The notes below the pieces were generated by a model. It was not told the DNA's origin. It made no database searches and saw only the letters and a program-made list of their open reading frames with translations. This document shows positions 8,709-16,344 of a stretch of DNA of 20,980 nt, piece by piece; position 1 is the stretch's first letter; each line of letters opens with the position of its first letter. The stretch comes from Candidatus Cloacimonadota bacterium (GTDB lineage Bacteria > Cloacimonadota > Cloacimonadia > Cloacimonadales > Cloacimonadaceae). Both the position numbers and the translations under genes were made by a program. The DNA is taken from assembly GCA_017995495.1 (NCBI GenBank), contig JAGOIS010000008.1, positions 1-20,980 of the forward strand, read 5' to 3'.

Positions 8709-8807
8709 ATGAACCAAAAGCAAGAGCAATACTTCAACCGATTTGACCGCAATATCTTAAGGCTGTTCGGCTGAGCCCTGAGGCTGGGCTTTCTGCAGAT
8801 ATCGCTG
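8709..8807 (+). pseudogene. probable original N-terminus of the radical SAM gene, cut by in-frame TGA
   Basis: From ATG 8709 the frame reads 21 codons (MNQKQEQYFNRFDRNILRLFG), meets TGA at 8772-8774, and then continues open and in the same frame (ALRLGFLQISLV) into the radical SAM gene at 8808. The joined text is a plausible amphipathic leader of the sort found before the CxxxCxxC motif in related proteins. The codon after Gly21 would be TGG (Trp), CGA or GGA with one base changed. Ribosome sites are weak at 8709 and absent near 8808. A sequencing error, a real nonsense mutation, or late initiation are all open. Confidence 0.5.
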
Positions 8808-9821
8808 GTGGCCTTTTATATCCGGGCTTGGTTGATCCAGCGGCAGGGCATCAAAAGGCGGGCCAGGCAGCTAAGAGATGGCCTGAAAGTTCCGCCGCTC
8901 CTGATCTTCAGCCTCACGCGGCGCTGCAACCTCAATTGCCGCGGCTGTTACTCAAAGATTCTACATGCCGGCCAGGACGAAGAGATCCGTACGGAGCGTT
9001 TCAACGAGATCCTCAACGAAGCTCAAGGCCTTGGAATTTCAATAGTTATGCTGGCCGGAGGGGAACCGCTTCTGCGCCGCGACATGCTGGAGATCGCAGC
9101 CAGGCACAAGCGGGCGATTTATCCGGTGTTCACTAATGGCACACTTTTGGATGAGGGATATCTCCGCTTTTTTAGCAGGAACCGGCACCTGATACCGGTG
9201 ATCAGCCTCGAAGGCGCGGACGCAGAAACCGATGCCAGACGAGGCGCGGGGATCTTTGCCGGTTACCGGAAACTGTTGCCTCAGCTAATGAAAACAGGTG
9301 TGTTCTGGGGGTTGTCCTTCACTGTGAACAAACAGAATTTTCACTCCCTGATATCGGAGGAGCTGATCCGGGAATTTATCAAGGATGGTTGCCGGCTGTT
9401 CTTTTTCGTTGAATATGTGCCTGTGCAGACCGAGACCAACCATCTGGCGCTGGATGCAGCGCAGAAAATAGAATTGACGTCACGAACGGAAAAACTGTCC
9501 CGCAAATATCCGGGACTCTTCATCGCTTTTCCCGGCGACGAAGAGCAGTATGGAGGTTGCCTGGCCGCCGGACGGGGTTTTTTACATATCAACCCCTCAG
9601 GATTTGCCGAGCCCTGCCCCTTCGCGCCACTTTCGGACGTGAATCTCCGTTTTTCCAGCCTCAGAGACGCTCTGGCTTCTCCCCTGATGGAGAAGATCAG
9701 ATCCGCCCACGATCTTCTGACAGAGAGCGAGGGCGGTTGCGCGCTGTGGGCAAACAAGGAATTTGTGGCAGACCTGATCCACGCGCGAACGGATTCCAGC
9801 GTTACACAAGCCAGTCAGTGA
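8808..9821 (+). CDS. radical SAM protein with C-terminal SPASM/twitch-like cysteines
   Basis: Iron-sulfur enzyme that would cleave S-adenosylmethionine to a 5'-deoxyadenosyl radical; its substrate is unknown. Counting from GTG 8808 (337 residues), the cluster motif is C40-N-L-N-C44-R-G-C47, and the SAM-contacting GGEP is at 84-87. C-terminal cysteines C251 (in GGCLAAG), C270 (in PCPF) and C311 (in GGCALW), with the HINPSGFAEPCPF segment between them, match a twitch/SPASM-type auxiliary cluster region. No good ribosome site precedes GTG 8808, and reading upstream suggests the true start is ATG 8709 with a TGA in between (see that entry). If the TGA is real, the product is truncated or made from a poor start, but the core domain stays intact. 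It lies 107 bases before an exported protein gene; no precursor peptide was recognised. Confidence 0.85.
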   Translation: MAFYIRAWLIQRQGIKRRARQLRDGLKVPPLLIFSLTRRCNLNCRGCYSKILHAGQDEEIRTERFNEILNEAQGLGISIVMLAGGEPLLRRDMLEIAARHKRAIYPVFTNGTLLDEGYLRFFSRNRHLIPVISLEGADAETDARRGAGIFAGYRKLLPQLMKTGVFWGLSFTVNKQNFHSLISEELIREFIKDGCRLFFFVEYVPVQTETNHLALDAAQKIELTSRTEKLSRKYPGLFIAFPGDEEQYGGCLAAGRGFLHINPSGFAEPCPFAPLSDVNLRFSSLRDALASPLMEKIRSAHDLLTESEGGCALWANKEFVADLIHARTDSSVTQASQ

Positions 9822-9928
9822 CCATATTTCCAACCACTGCTTCGAAATCCGCACTGGAGAAAAAACATTGACAGAGAGGCCACAAGAAAAAAAGGGGGTT
9901 AACTGCAATGTTAGTCTGGAGGTTTATC

Positions 9929-10831
9929 ATGGTATTCAGAGGCAAGAAGTTGCGGGGTGTGAGGCAGTTCCATGCTTTGCTGATATTGGCCATCGGCATG
10001 ATGGGCGCTGTCAGCGGCCTGTCCGCGCAAAACGCTCTGCCGCAAATGGCAGAGTATACAAGCACCCTGAACTACAAGCTTAAATATCCCCGGTCCTGGC
10101 TGAGTATAGACCGCTCCAATACAGGCGCCGTGAGGGAGGAGCACAATCCTGCCGGCGCGGACAGCAATGCGGTCCATTCCTCGCATCTGAATTTCCTGAT
10201 AACCCAGATCGACAGCCTGGAGATCAAAGCCGCTTTTGTTGAAAACCCCTCCAGCGATGACAGCGCGGCGATCCTGGTGAGCTTTGGGCCCAGGATCGAA
10301 AAAGTTGACAAAGGGACCCAAAACATTCTGACAGACAGTTTTAATAACTTGCTGATCCCACCTGGGGCGGTTGTTAACAAGCTTGACTTTGGCACCCACA
10401 TGACCGGCTTGAAGAGAAATCTTTTCCTGAGCGCCAAAACTTCCGGGCCAGGCAATGCAGAAGGAAGATACTACCATTCTGTGGCTGTTAACGGCAATGA
10501 CCGCTCCTTTATCCTGACCCTGCTTGGAAGTGAAGCCGACGTTCAGCGCCAGATGCCGGTCTTGGAAAGCATGGCAGCATCAATAAAAGACTCATACGGA
10601 ACATCGGCGGGGAACGATTCCATGGCCCCGGGGTTTCTTATCCTGCTGATAATCCTCATTTCTATGGTCATCGCCTGGTTGATCATCAGATTGAGAAATC
10701 AGGGACTGGTTCGATCCAGGGGCAGCCGTCGCAGAAAAGGGATCGCGTTCTTTCCCTTGTTCCTGATCATCTTGGTCATTCTGTTTGTCCTGGTTTACCT
10801 GCTCACCCCTGGGCGGTTAGGTTTCTTATAG
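9929..10831 (+). CDS. exported membrane-anchored protein with PsbP/DUF1795-like domain (putative)
   Basis: I cannot name a function. The 300-residue product has a basic N-terminus and a signal peptide (about residues 1-33, ending LSA). A soluble domain of about 200 residues opens with Y-x-LKYP-x-SW, a pattern seen at the start of PsbP-like/DUF1795 domains. Two C-terminal membrane helices follow (236-253 and 273-292), separated by an arginine-rich loop at 254-270 that should lie in the cytoplasm, placing the soluble domain outside. ATG 9929 is chosen over 9908 because GGAGG lies six bases upstream. The 107-base gap before it holds a TTGACA (9868-9873) with no matching -10. The DUF assignment rests on a short motif and is tentative. 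Confidence 0.7.
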   Translation: MVFRGKKLRGVRQFHALLILAIGMMGAVSGLSAQNALPQMAEYTSTLNYKLKYPRSWLSIDRSNTGAVREEHNPAGADSNAVHSSHLNFLITQIDSLEIKAAFVENPSSDDSAAILVSFGPRIEKVDKGTQNILTDSFNNLLIPPGAVVNKLDFGTHMTGLKRNLFLSAKTSGPGNAEGRYYHSVAVNGNDRSFILTLLGSEADVQRQMPVLESMAASIKDSYGTSAGNDSMAPGFLILLIILISMVIAWLIIRLRNQGLVRSRGSRRRKGIAFFPLFLIILVILFVLVYLLTPGRLGFL

Positions 10832-11013
10832 ATAACATCGTTGCAAAGGCGCGGCTGTTCCGGTTGGGACAGGGATAGAAAAAACCCAGGGTCAAGCTTG
10901 TTCACTGAACCCACCCAAGCTTCCTTCAAGCCTCGCAACACAATTTCCTTGACGAATCCGCCGGTTTAAGATCAGCGTGTTTTTTCAACAACAATGAGAC
11001 AGGCGGTTTGATC

Positions 11014-11799
11014 ATGCGCAAAATAATCATCGCCGGCAACTGGAAGATGAACAAGAATGCTTCCGAAACAGACCAATTTTGCCGGGACTTGGGAACCTAC
11101 CTCAAAGATCATGACTCAGAACGGGTCCTCCCTCTGATCGCGCCGGTTTATCCTTATTTGGAAAAAGTTCAGGGCATCCTCTGGGGCATGCCTGTGGCTG
11201 TGGCGGCCCAGGATGTGAGTTCGCATGAGGAAGGGGCCTTCACCGGCGAGGTTTCCGCTGCTCAACTCCGTTCACTGGGAATCAGCCACTGCATAATTGG
11301 CCACTCTGAAAGGCGCCAGTATCACTCGGAGACCGATAGTCTGATCCGCGACAAGCAACTGCGGCTAAGGGAAAACGAGATCACACCGATCGTCTGCGTT
11401 GGGGAAACTCTTGCCCAGCGTGAACAAGGCAACACGGAACAAGTTGTGCTGGCCCAGTTGGCAGGCTGTTTTGATCAGATCGAACTGCTCGCCGGTGAGG
11501 AAGTTGTGCTCGCCTATGAACCTGTGTGGGCAATAGGAACAGGCCGGACCGCCACTGCCGGCCAAGCACAGGAAGTCCACGCTTTGATCCGACACTGGCT
11601 GACGGGCAAATATGGCAGCCCGATAGCGCAGAAGATCCATATCCTCTACGGCGGCAGCGTGAAGCTCGAAAACATCCTTGAACTCCTCGCTCAAACTGAC
11701 ATCGACGGAGGTTTGATCGGTGGAGCTTCGCTGAACGTTGCAGCTTTTTGCTCCATGATCGGCAGCGCCGTGGAGATCTGCGCTGTCAAAGGAAACTGA
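11014..11799 (+). CDS. tpiA: triosephosphate isomerase
   Basis: Cytoplasmic glycolytic/gluconeogenic enzyme interconverting dihydroxyacetone phosphate and glyceraldehyde 3-phosphate. All catalytic parts are visible: N9-W-K11-M-N, the electrophile H97 in IIGHSERR, the base E169 in AYEPVWAIGTG with its mobile loop, and the phosphate-binding LYGGSV and GGLIGGASL near residues 211-240. At 261 residues it is slightly longer than the usual 250. ATG 11014 is preferred over the in-frame TTG 11008, because the protein then begins MRKIIIAGNWKMN as in homologues; the ribosome site (AGG/GGCGG) is modest. It heads a run of eight closely packed genes and stops two bases before serS. Confidence 0.97.
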   Translation: MRKIIIAGNWKMNKNASETDQFCRDLGTYLKDHDSERVLPLIAPVYPYLEKVQGILWGMPVAVAAQDVSSHEEGAFTGEVSAAQLRSLGISHCIIGHSERRQYHSETDSLIRDKQLRLRENEITPIVCVGETLAQREQGNTEQVVLAQLAGCFDQIELLAGEEVVLAYEPVWAIGTGRTATAGQAQEVHALIRHWLTGKYGSPIAQKIHILYGGSVKLENILELLAQTDIDGGLIGGASLNVAAFCSMIGSAVEICAVKGN

Positions 11800-11801
11800 A
11801 C

Positions 11802-13082
11802 ATGCTGGACATCAAATTTATCCGCGCCAATCCGGACCTGGTCCGCGATGCCATCCGCAATAAAAATGAAAAGGCTGATCTGGACGCCCTACTGGAAGCG
11901 GACGAGGCCCGGCGCAGGCTGCAGTTCGACTTTGACAACCTCAAAGCCAGGCAGAATCAGGTTTCCCAAACCATCGCCCAAAAGAAGAAAAGCGGCCAGG
12001 ACGCCTCAGAGCTTTTGGTGGAAATGAGTGGAGTGGCAGAGCAGATCAAGGTGCTCGGCGCTTCTCTGAGCGAGACCAACACCAAGCTGGACAACCTGCT
12101 TCTGCGCGTACCCAACATCCCGCATCCTTCTGTTCCAGTTGGCTTTGATGAATCCAAAAACAGAGTGATAAAAGAGTGGGGCCAAAAACCAGGGTTTGCT
12201 TTTGAGCCTCAAGACCATCTGGCTATCGCGGAGCAGAACCATCTCTTGGACCTGGCGCGGGGCGCCAAGCTAAGCGGTTCGGGATTTCCGGTTTATTCCG
12301 GCAGGGGCGCCGCTTTGGAAAGGGCTCTGATCAATTTCATGCTCGACTATCACATTCGGGAGCACGGCTACACCGAAATGGCCGTTCCTGTTTTGGTTAA
12401 CCGGAGAACGATGACTGGCACGGGCCAACTGCCCAAACTGGAAGACGACATGTACCGGGTGGATCTGGATGACCTGTTTCTGATCCCCACCGCTGAGGTA
12501 CCCGTCACCAATCTCCACGCGGAGGAAGTGCTTGACAACGACCAACTCCCTCTGAAATATGTGGCATACACTCCCTGTTTCAGGCGCGAGGCCGGTTCCT
12601 ATGGCAAAGACACCCGCGGATTGCAGCGCCTGCATCAGTTCAACAAGGTGGAAATGGTCCAACTGGTGGCTCCTGATACCTCGTACGCGGTTTTAGAGGA
12701 AATGCTGCAGGATGCCGAGCACATACTTCAGGCCCTGGGCTTGCATTACCGGGTGCTGGAACTCTGCACCGGTGATCTGAGTTTCGCCTCAGCCAAAACC
12801 TACGATATAGAGGTTTGGGCTCCCGGCACTGGAAAGTACCTGGAGGTGTCTTCCGTGAGCAATTTTGAGGACTTTCAAGCCCGCCGGGCCAATATTCGCC
12901 ATCGGGGAAAAGACGGCAAGCCTCTTTTTGTGCATACTCTCAACGGTTCCGGCCTGGCCACGCCGCGGCTCCTGATCGCGCTTTTGGAAAGCTGTCAGAA
13001 TGCGGAGGGCGGCATTAACCTGCCTGCGGCCTTGGCAGCTTACGTGCCGCCGGTCGGCCGGCAAACAAATCCCGCCAACTAA
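11802..13082 (+). CDS. serS: serine--tRNA ligase
   Basis: Class II aminoacyl-tRNA synthetase that charges tRNA-Ser (and tRNA-Sec where present). The 426-residue length is typical. Residues about 28-100 form the long coiled-coil arm that grips the tRNA. The serine-pocket TAE lies at 230-232, motif 2 (FRREAGSYGKDTRG) at 260-273 and motif 3 (GSGLATPRL) at 382-390. ATG 11802 gives the standard MLDIKFIR start, follows the tpiA stop by two bases and has AAAGGA within the end of tpiA as its ribosome site, so translation is likely coupled. Confidence 0.97.
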   Translation: MLDIKFIRANPDLVRDAIRNKNEKADLDALLEADEARRRLQFDFDNLKARQNQVSQTIAQKKKSGQDASELLVEMSGVAEQIKVLGASLSETNTKLDNLLLRVPNIPHPSVPVGFDESKNRVIKEWGQKPGFAFEPQDHLAIAEQNHLLDLARGAKLSGSGFPVYSGRGAALERALINFMLDYHIREHGYTEMAVPVLVNRRTMTGTGQLPKLEDDMYRVDLDDLFLIPTAEVPVTNLHAEEVLDNDQLPLKYVAYTPCFRREAGSYGKDTRGLQRLHQFNKVEMVQLVAPDTSYAVLEEMLQDAEHILQALGLHYRVLELCTGDLSFASAKTYDIEVWAPGTGKYLEVSSVSNFEDFQARRANIRHRGKDGKPLFVHTLNGSGLATPRLLIALLESCQNAEGGINLPAALAAYVPPVGRQTNPAN

Positions 13083-13113
13083 ATGCCGGGCTGGATATTA
13101 CAGGATGGAAGCC

Positions 13114-14277
13114 ATGGATAAAAAAGAGTTTGATTTCTTTGAACTGCTGAGGCTTATAATCAAGAATCGCATGTTCATCATCATTTTCGTTGCCGTGGTG
13201 AGTGCGGCGGCGGTTGTCTACAGCTTGCTGACACCGCAGATATGGGAATCCAGCGCCAGTTTTTACGTTGTGGGAGACCAGCTTAGCAGCCTGCCGATCG
13301 ACATTGAAGGCATCGGCGGACTAACGGCGGAATTGCTGGGACAAGACAACGCCCAGAACGCCATCAATGCAGTCACCGCAATGAAATCGAGGCGTTTTTC
13401 CGAGGATGCGATCCGGCGCTTCGACCTGATCAATTATTATAAGATCACAGAGAAGGATTCGCTCAAGTCGATGGACTTTGCCTTGAAGAACCTGAGGAAG
13501 AAGACGGTAAAGGTTGATTACAGCGCAGATACAGGCTTGGTTAGCGTTAGCGCTGAGACCAAGATCAAAAAGCTCTCGCGCGACATTGTGGACTTTTATC
13601 TGCAGCATCTTGAGGTTTACAACCGGGACCTTAAACTCACCAAGGGCAAGATGAACCGTGAGTTCTTGGAATCAAGGGTGCGGGAGACGGAAAACGTGAT
13701 CGATTCGCTGCTTTATGCGGTGAAGGATTTCCAAACCCTGCACAATGCCATCGATATCGAGATCCAAACGGAATCCCTTATCAATTCGTATGCCGATGTG
13801 ATCGCTTCCAAGATGCAGGCAGACATAGAACTTGAGCTGGCCAGGAAAACCTATGCCCCGGATTCTCCCCTGATAAGTGAATTCAAGCACCGCAGCGACG
13901 CCTTGGCCAAACAGATCAGTGAACTCGAGTCCGGAAGCGGCCCCCTGAAGCCGCGCTATCTGATCGACATTGCCAGCCTTCCCGATCTTGGCAACCAATT
14001 TGCCCAATTGAAGATGAACCTTGAGATCCAGACCAAGGTTTTTGAATATCTGTATCCCCAGTATGAAGCAGCCCGACTGGAAGAGCTGCGCGACATGCCC
14101 ACTCTGGACATTCTGGACACCCCGCGGGAAGCGGGAATGCGGGCGCGGCCCAAACGAGCCATGCTCTGCATTTTGGCTTTCATGCTTGCCTTGGTGATGG
14201 CAGTGATCATAATTTTGATCAAAAACGTGTTCGACAACAATAAAGACCGTATCCAGGAGATCAAAAAAGAGCTCTGA
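13114..14277 (+). CDS. Wzz/chain-length-determinant-like inner membrane protein
   Basis: Inner-membrane polysaccharide co-polymerase of the Wzz type, which sets glycan chain length or assists export. The 387-residue product has an N-terminal cytoplasmic tail, TM1 at about 20-39, a large periplasmic part with helical, coiled-coil-rich segments (about 150-320), and TM2 at about 349-369. TM2 is preceded by a P-rich stretch ending RARPKR, equivalent to the conserved proline-rich motif of the family. No Walker A/B motif or tyrosine cluster follows TM2, so there is no fused BY-kinase. ATG 13114 is preferred over 13105 because AGGA then has proper spacing. It begins 31 bases after serS and lies next to a Wzy/WaaL-like gene, consistent with surface glycan assembly. 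Confidence 0.85.
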   Translation: MDKKEFDFFELLRLIIKNRMFIIIFVAVVSAAAVVYSLLTPQIWESSASFYVVGDQLSSLPIDIEGIGGLTAELLGQDNAQNAINAVTAMKSRRFSEDAIRRFDLINYYKITEKDSLKSMDFALKNLRKKTVKVDYSADTGLVSVSAETKIKKLSRDIVDFYLQHLEVYNRDLKLTKGKMNREFLESRVRETENVIDSLLYAVKDFQTLHNAIDIEIQTESLINSYADVIASKMQADIELELARKTYAPDSPLISEFKHRSDALAKQISELESGSGPLKPRYLIDIASLPDLGNQFAQLKMNLEIQTKVFEYLYPQYEAARLEELRDMPTLDILDTPREAGMRARPKRAMLCILAFMLALVMAVIIILIKNVFDNNKDRIQEIKKEL

Positions 14278-14290
14278 CAAGGCTTTGACC

Positions 14291-15577
14291 ATGATCCTCA
14301 AACGCCTGGCCCCCAGCATTGCCTATCTAGGCACCGCCATTTTGGTGCTTGTCGTGGCGGTGGGAGTTCAGCAGACTGAGTTTCGCCAGCTGGGTTTCGT
14401 GGGAGGGGTTCTGAGCGCCTGGCTGCTGACAATTCTACTCTTTGGGGTTAGTGTCAGCAATAGCCTGCTGTTTTCGACCCTGTTCTTCATCAAGCCCATT
14501 CCCACTGCCTTCATCTGCGTGCTGTTCATTTTATTGGCCAGCCTGCTGCTGGAGTTTCAGCGCTCGGAGATGAAGAAGTTCCACATTCCCCACCCACTGA
14601 TGCTCCTGGTGCTGGTGGCCACCTCAGTTTACGGCCTCGTCCGATCCCGCGGCAATGAGGACGCGAACCTGATCTTTATGGCCACGGCGCTGGTGCCAAG
14701 CCTGCTGCTGATCATTTCCGGGAACAGCCGGCTCAACCAGGCAGATTATCTGATCTGGCTGAGAGCGGTTGTCCTGATCGGGACATTTTTGGCCATTGTG
14801 GGAGTGGCGATGGCATTGCTAAACCCGGACGAGAGATATGGTTCGCTCTGGATAACAGCGATGACCATCAACGGCTTCTATCTCCTGGCTTTCTTTTTTG
14901 CCATTGCCCTGGGAGTGCGGGCTGGCCGGTCCTCGCAGCGCTATCTGTGGTATTTGTGCGCCCTGACGGTTTTGCTGGGGATGCTCTACACCTATACCCG
15001 CATCACCTTGGTGGCGGTTTTTGCCGGACTTCTGTTGTTGATGCTCAAGATCAAGAGAATGCGTCTCTTGGGGATGGGAATGATCTTACTGGTCCCGCTG
15101 ATCATACCTTCATCCATGGTCAGCAGGATCGAATTGGGCTTTTCCTTCGACTTCTCGATCTACATTCGGTTCTTGGCTTGGTATTACTCTTTGCAACAGA
15201 TCGGCCGGCATCCCTGGTTTGGGATTGGCATCGACACCTGGAAATACTGGTACGCGGGGGCTGTTCCGCTGGACTTTTTCTACGCTGAGCATTCCCACAA
15301 TCTGCCTCTGAAGATCTGGCTTGAGCTGGGAGTGTTTGGCTTTGTGAGTTATTTTTACGTGATCGCCGCGATTTTGCGCAGATATTACCTGAACGTGGTA
15401 AAGCAGGATGAGGGCAATTTCCATCTTGCCGTCCTGGTCGGGATCGTGGCCTTGCTGATTGCCTGCCTAACCGATATATTCATTCAGCAATACTCCGTGA
15501 GTCTCGCATTTTGGGTCACTCTGGCCTTGATGTACATGCTTGCCCGCGCCAGCAAGCCAAAAATGGAGAAAGAATGA
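14291..15577 (+). CDS. O-antigen ligase/polymerase-like (WaaL/Wzy) membrane protein
   Basis: Polytopic inner-membrane protein of 428 residues with about 10-12 hydrophobic segments. The large periplasmic loop carries H334-S-H336-N-L followed by LKIWLELGVFGF, which matches the Wzy_C/O-antigen ligase signature (H...E.G..G). Members either transfer finished glycans to lipid A core or another acceptor, or polymerise repeat units; sequence alone does not separate them. ATG 14291 has AAGG eight bases upstream and follows the Wzz-like gene by 13 bases. The stop overlaps the mazG start in ATGA. No glycosyltransferase or flippase is nearby, so it must draw on glycans made elsewhere. Confidence 0.85.
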   Translation: MILKRLAPSIAYLGTAILVLVVAVGVQQTEFRQLGFVGGVLSAWLLTILLFGVSVSNSLLFSTLFFIKPIPTAFICVLFILLASLLLEFQRSEMKKFHIPHPLMLLVLVATSVYGLVRSRGNEDANLIFMATALVPSLLLIISGNSRLNQADYLIWLRAVVLIGTFLAIVGVAMALLNPDERYGSLWITAMTINGFYLLAFFFAIALGVRAGRSSQRYLWYLCALTVLLGMLYTYTRITLVAVFAGLLLLMLKIKRMRLLGMGMILLVPLIIPSSMVSRIELGFSFDFSIYIRFLAWYYSLQQIGRHPWFGIGIDTWKYWYAGAVPLDFFYAEHSHNLPLKIWLELGVFGFVSYFYVIAAILRRYYLNVVKQDEGNFHLAVLVGIVALLIACLTDIFIQQYSVSLAFWVTLALMYMLARASKPKMEKE

Positions 15578-16344
15578 AGGAATTTCAAGATCTGGTGGAC
15601 ATCATTTCCCAACTGCGCGATCCCGTATCCGGCTGCCCCTGGGATGTCAAACAGACTTCTCAGAGCCTGGTTCCAAATTTCATTGAGGAACTATACGAAG
15701 CGGTTGAGGCCATTGAAGACGAAGACGATGCCGCTTTGATGGAGGAACTGGGTGACCTGATGCTGCACATAGTGTTCCAGGCTCAGATCGCGGCTGAGGA
15801 ACGGCGCTTCGACATCGCGGACGTGCTCGATAGCATAAGGGACAAACTGGTGCGAAGGCATCCCCATGTGTTTGGGCAGGCTGATGTAACCGACGCCGAC
15901 GCAGTCAAGATGAATTGGGAACGGCTGAAAAAGTTGGAGAAGAACGACCGCAAAAGCGTTCTGGAGGGAATCCCCAGAGCCCTTCCGGCCCTGATCTACG
16001 CTCAACGGACCCAAGAGAAAGCCGCTTCAGTTGGTTTTGACTGGCCGGAGATAGCCCCCATTATGGACAAACTTACCGAGGAGCGCGGAGAACTGGATGA
16101 AGCGCTGGCAGCGGAAGATTACCTGATGATCAAGGACGAGCTGGGAGACATGCTGTTCACTTTGGTCAATCTTGCCCGCAAGCTGCATATCGACGCGGAA
16201 AGCGCGCTCAAAGAAACGTCACGCAAGTTCCACCAGCGCTTCAACTACATCGAAGAACATTACCGTCAAAACGGAGACGACATCCATGAAGCAAGCCTTG
16301 AAGAACTCGACGCCGTCTGGGATCTCGCGAAAAAAGACAGATAA
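15574..16344 (+). CDS. mazG: nucleoside triphosphate pyrophosphohydrolase MazG
   Basis: Cytoplasmic all-alpha NTP pyrophosphohydrolase that turns NTPs or dNTPs into monophosphates plus pyrophosphate, cleaning the pool of aberrant nucleotides or lowering (p)ppGpp. The 256 residues hold two tandem MazG repeats. The first has the metal motif E38-E-L-Y-E42 with E58-L-G-D61; the second has a similar EERGELDEA...DELGDML set near 172-199. The start R-L-R-x-P-x-x-GCPWD-x-x-QT(S/H) is characteristic of the full-length bacterial form. ATG 15574 overlaps the upstream stop by four bases and has GGAG five bases before it. Its 3' end overlaps the kinase gene by 59 bases. Confidence 0.96.
   Translation: MKEFQDLVDIISQLRDPVSGCPWDVKQTSQSLVPNFIEELYEAVEAIEDEDDAALMEELGDLMLHIVFQAQIAAEERRFDIADVLDSIRDKLVRRHPHVFGQADVTDADAVKMNWERLKKLEKNDRKSVLEGIPRALPALIYAQRTQEKAASVGFDWPEIAPIMDKLTEERGELDEALAAEDYLMIKDELGDMLFTLVNLARKLHIDAESALKETSRKFHQRFNYIEEHYRQNGDDIHEASLEELDAVWDLAKKDR

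Noticed and set aside
8772..8774. TGA as selenocysteine
   Set aside because: The site is in a predicted leader helix far from the catalytic cysteines, and the short AGCCC/GGGCT stem begins at the TGA itself rather than at normal SECIS distance. Not excluded, but unsupported.
10832..11013. Gap before tpiA searched for a terminator or promoter
   Set aside because: TTGACG at 10949-10954 is followed by TAAGAT only 12 bases on, and the AAGCTT-containing repeats near 10900 do not form a convincing hairpin with a T-run.
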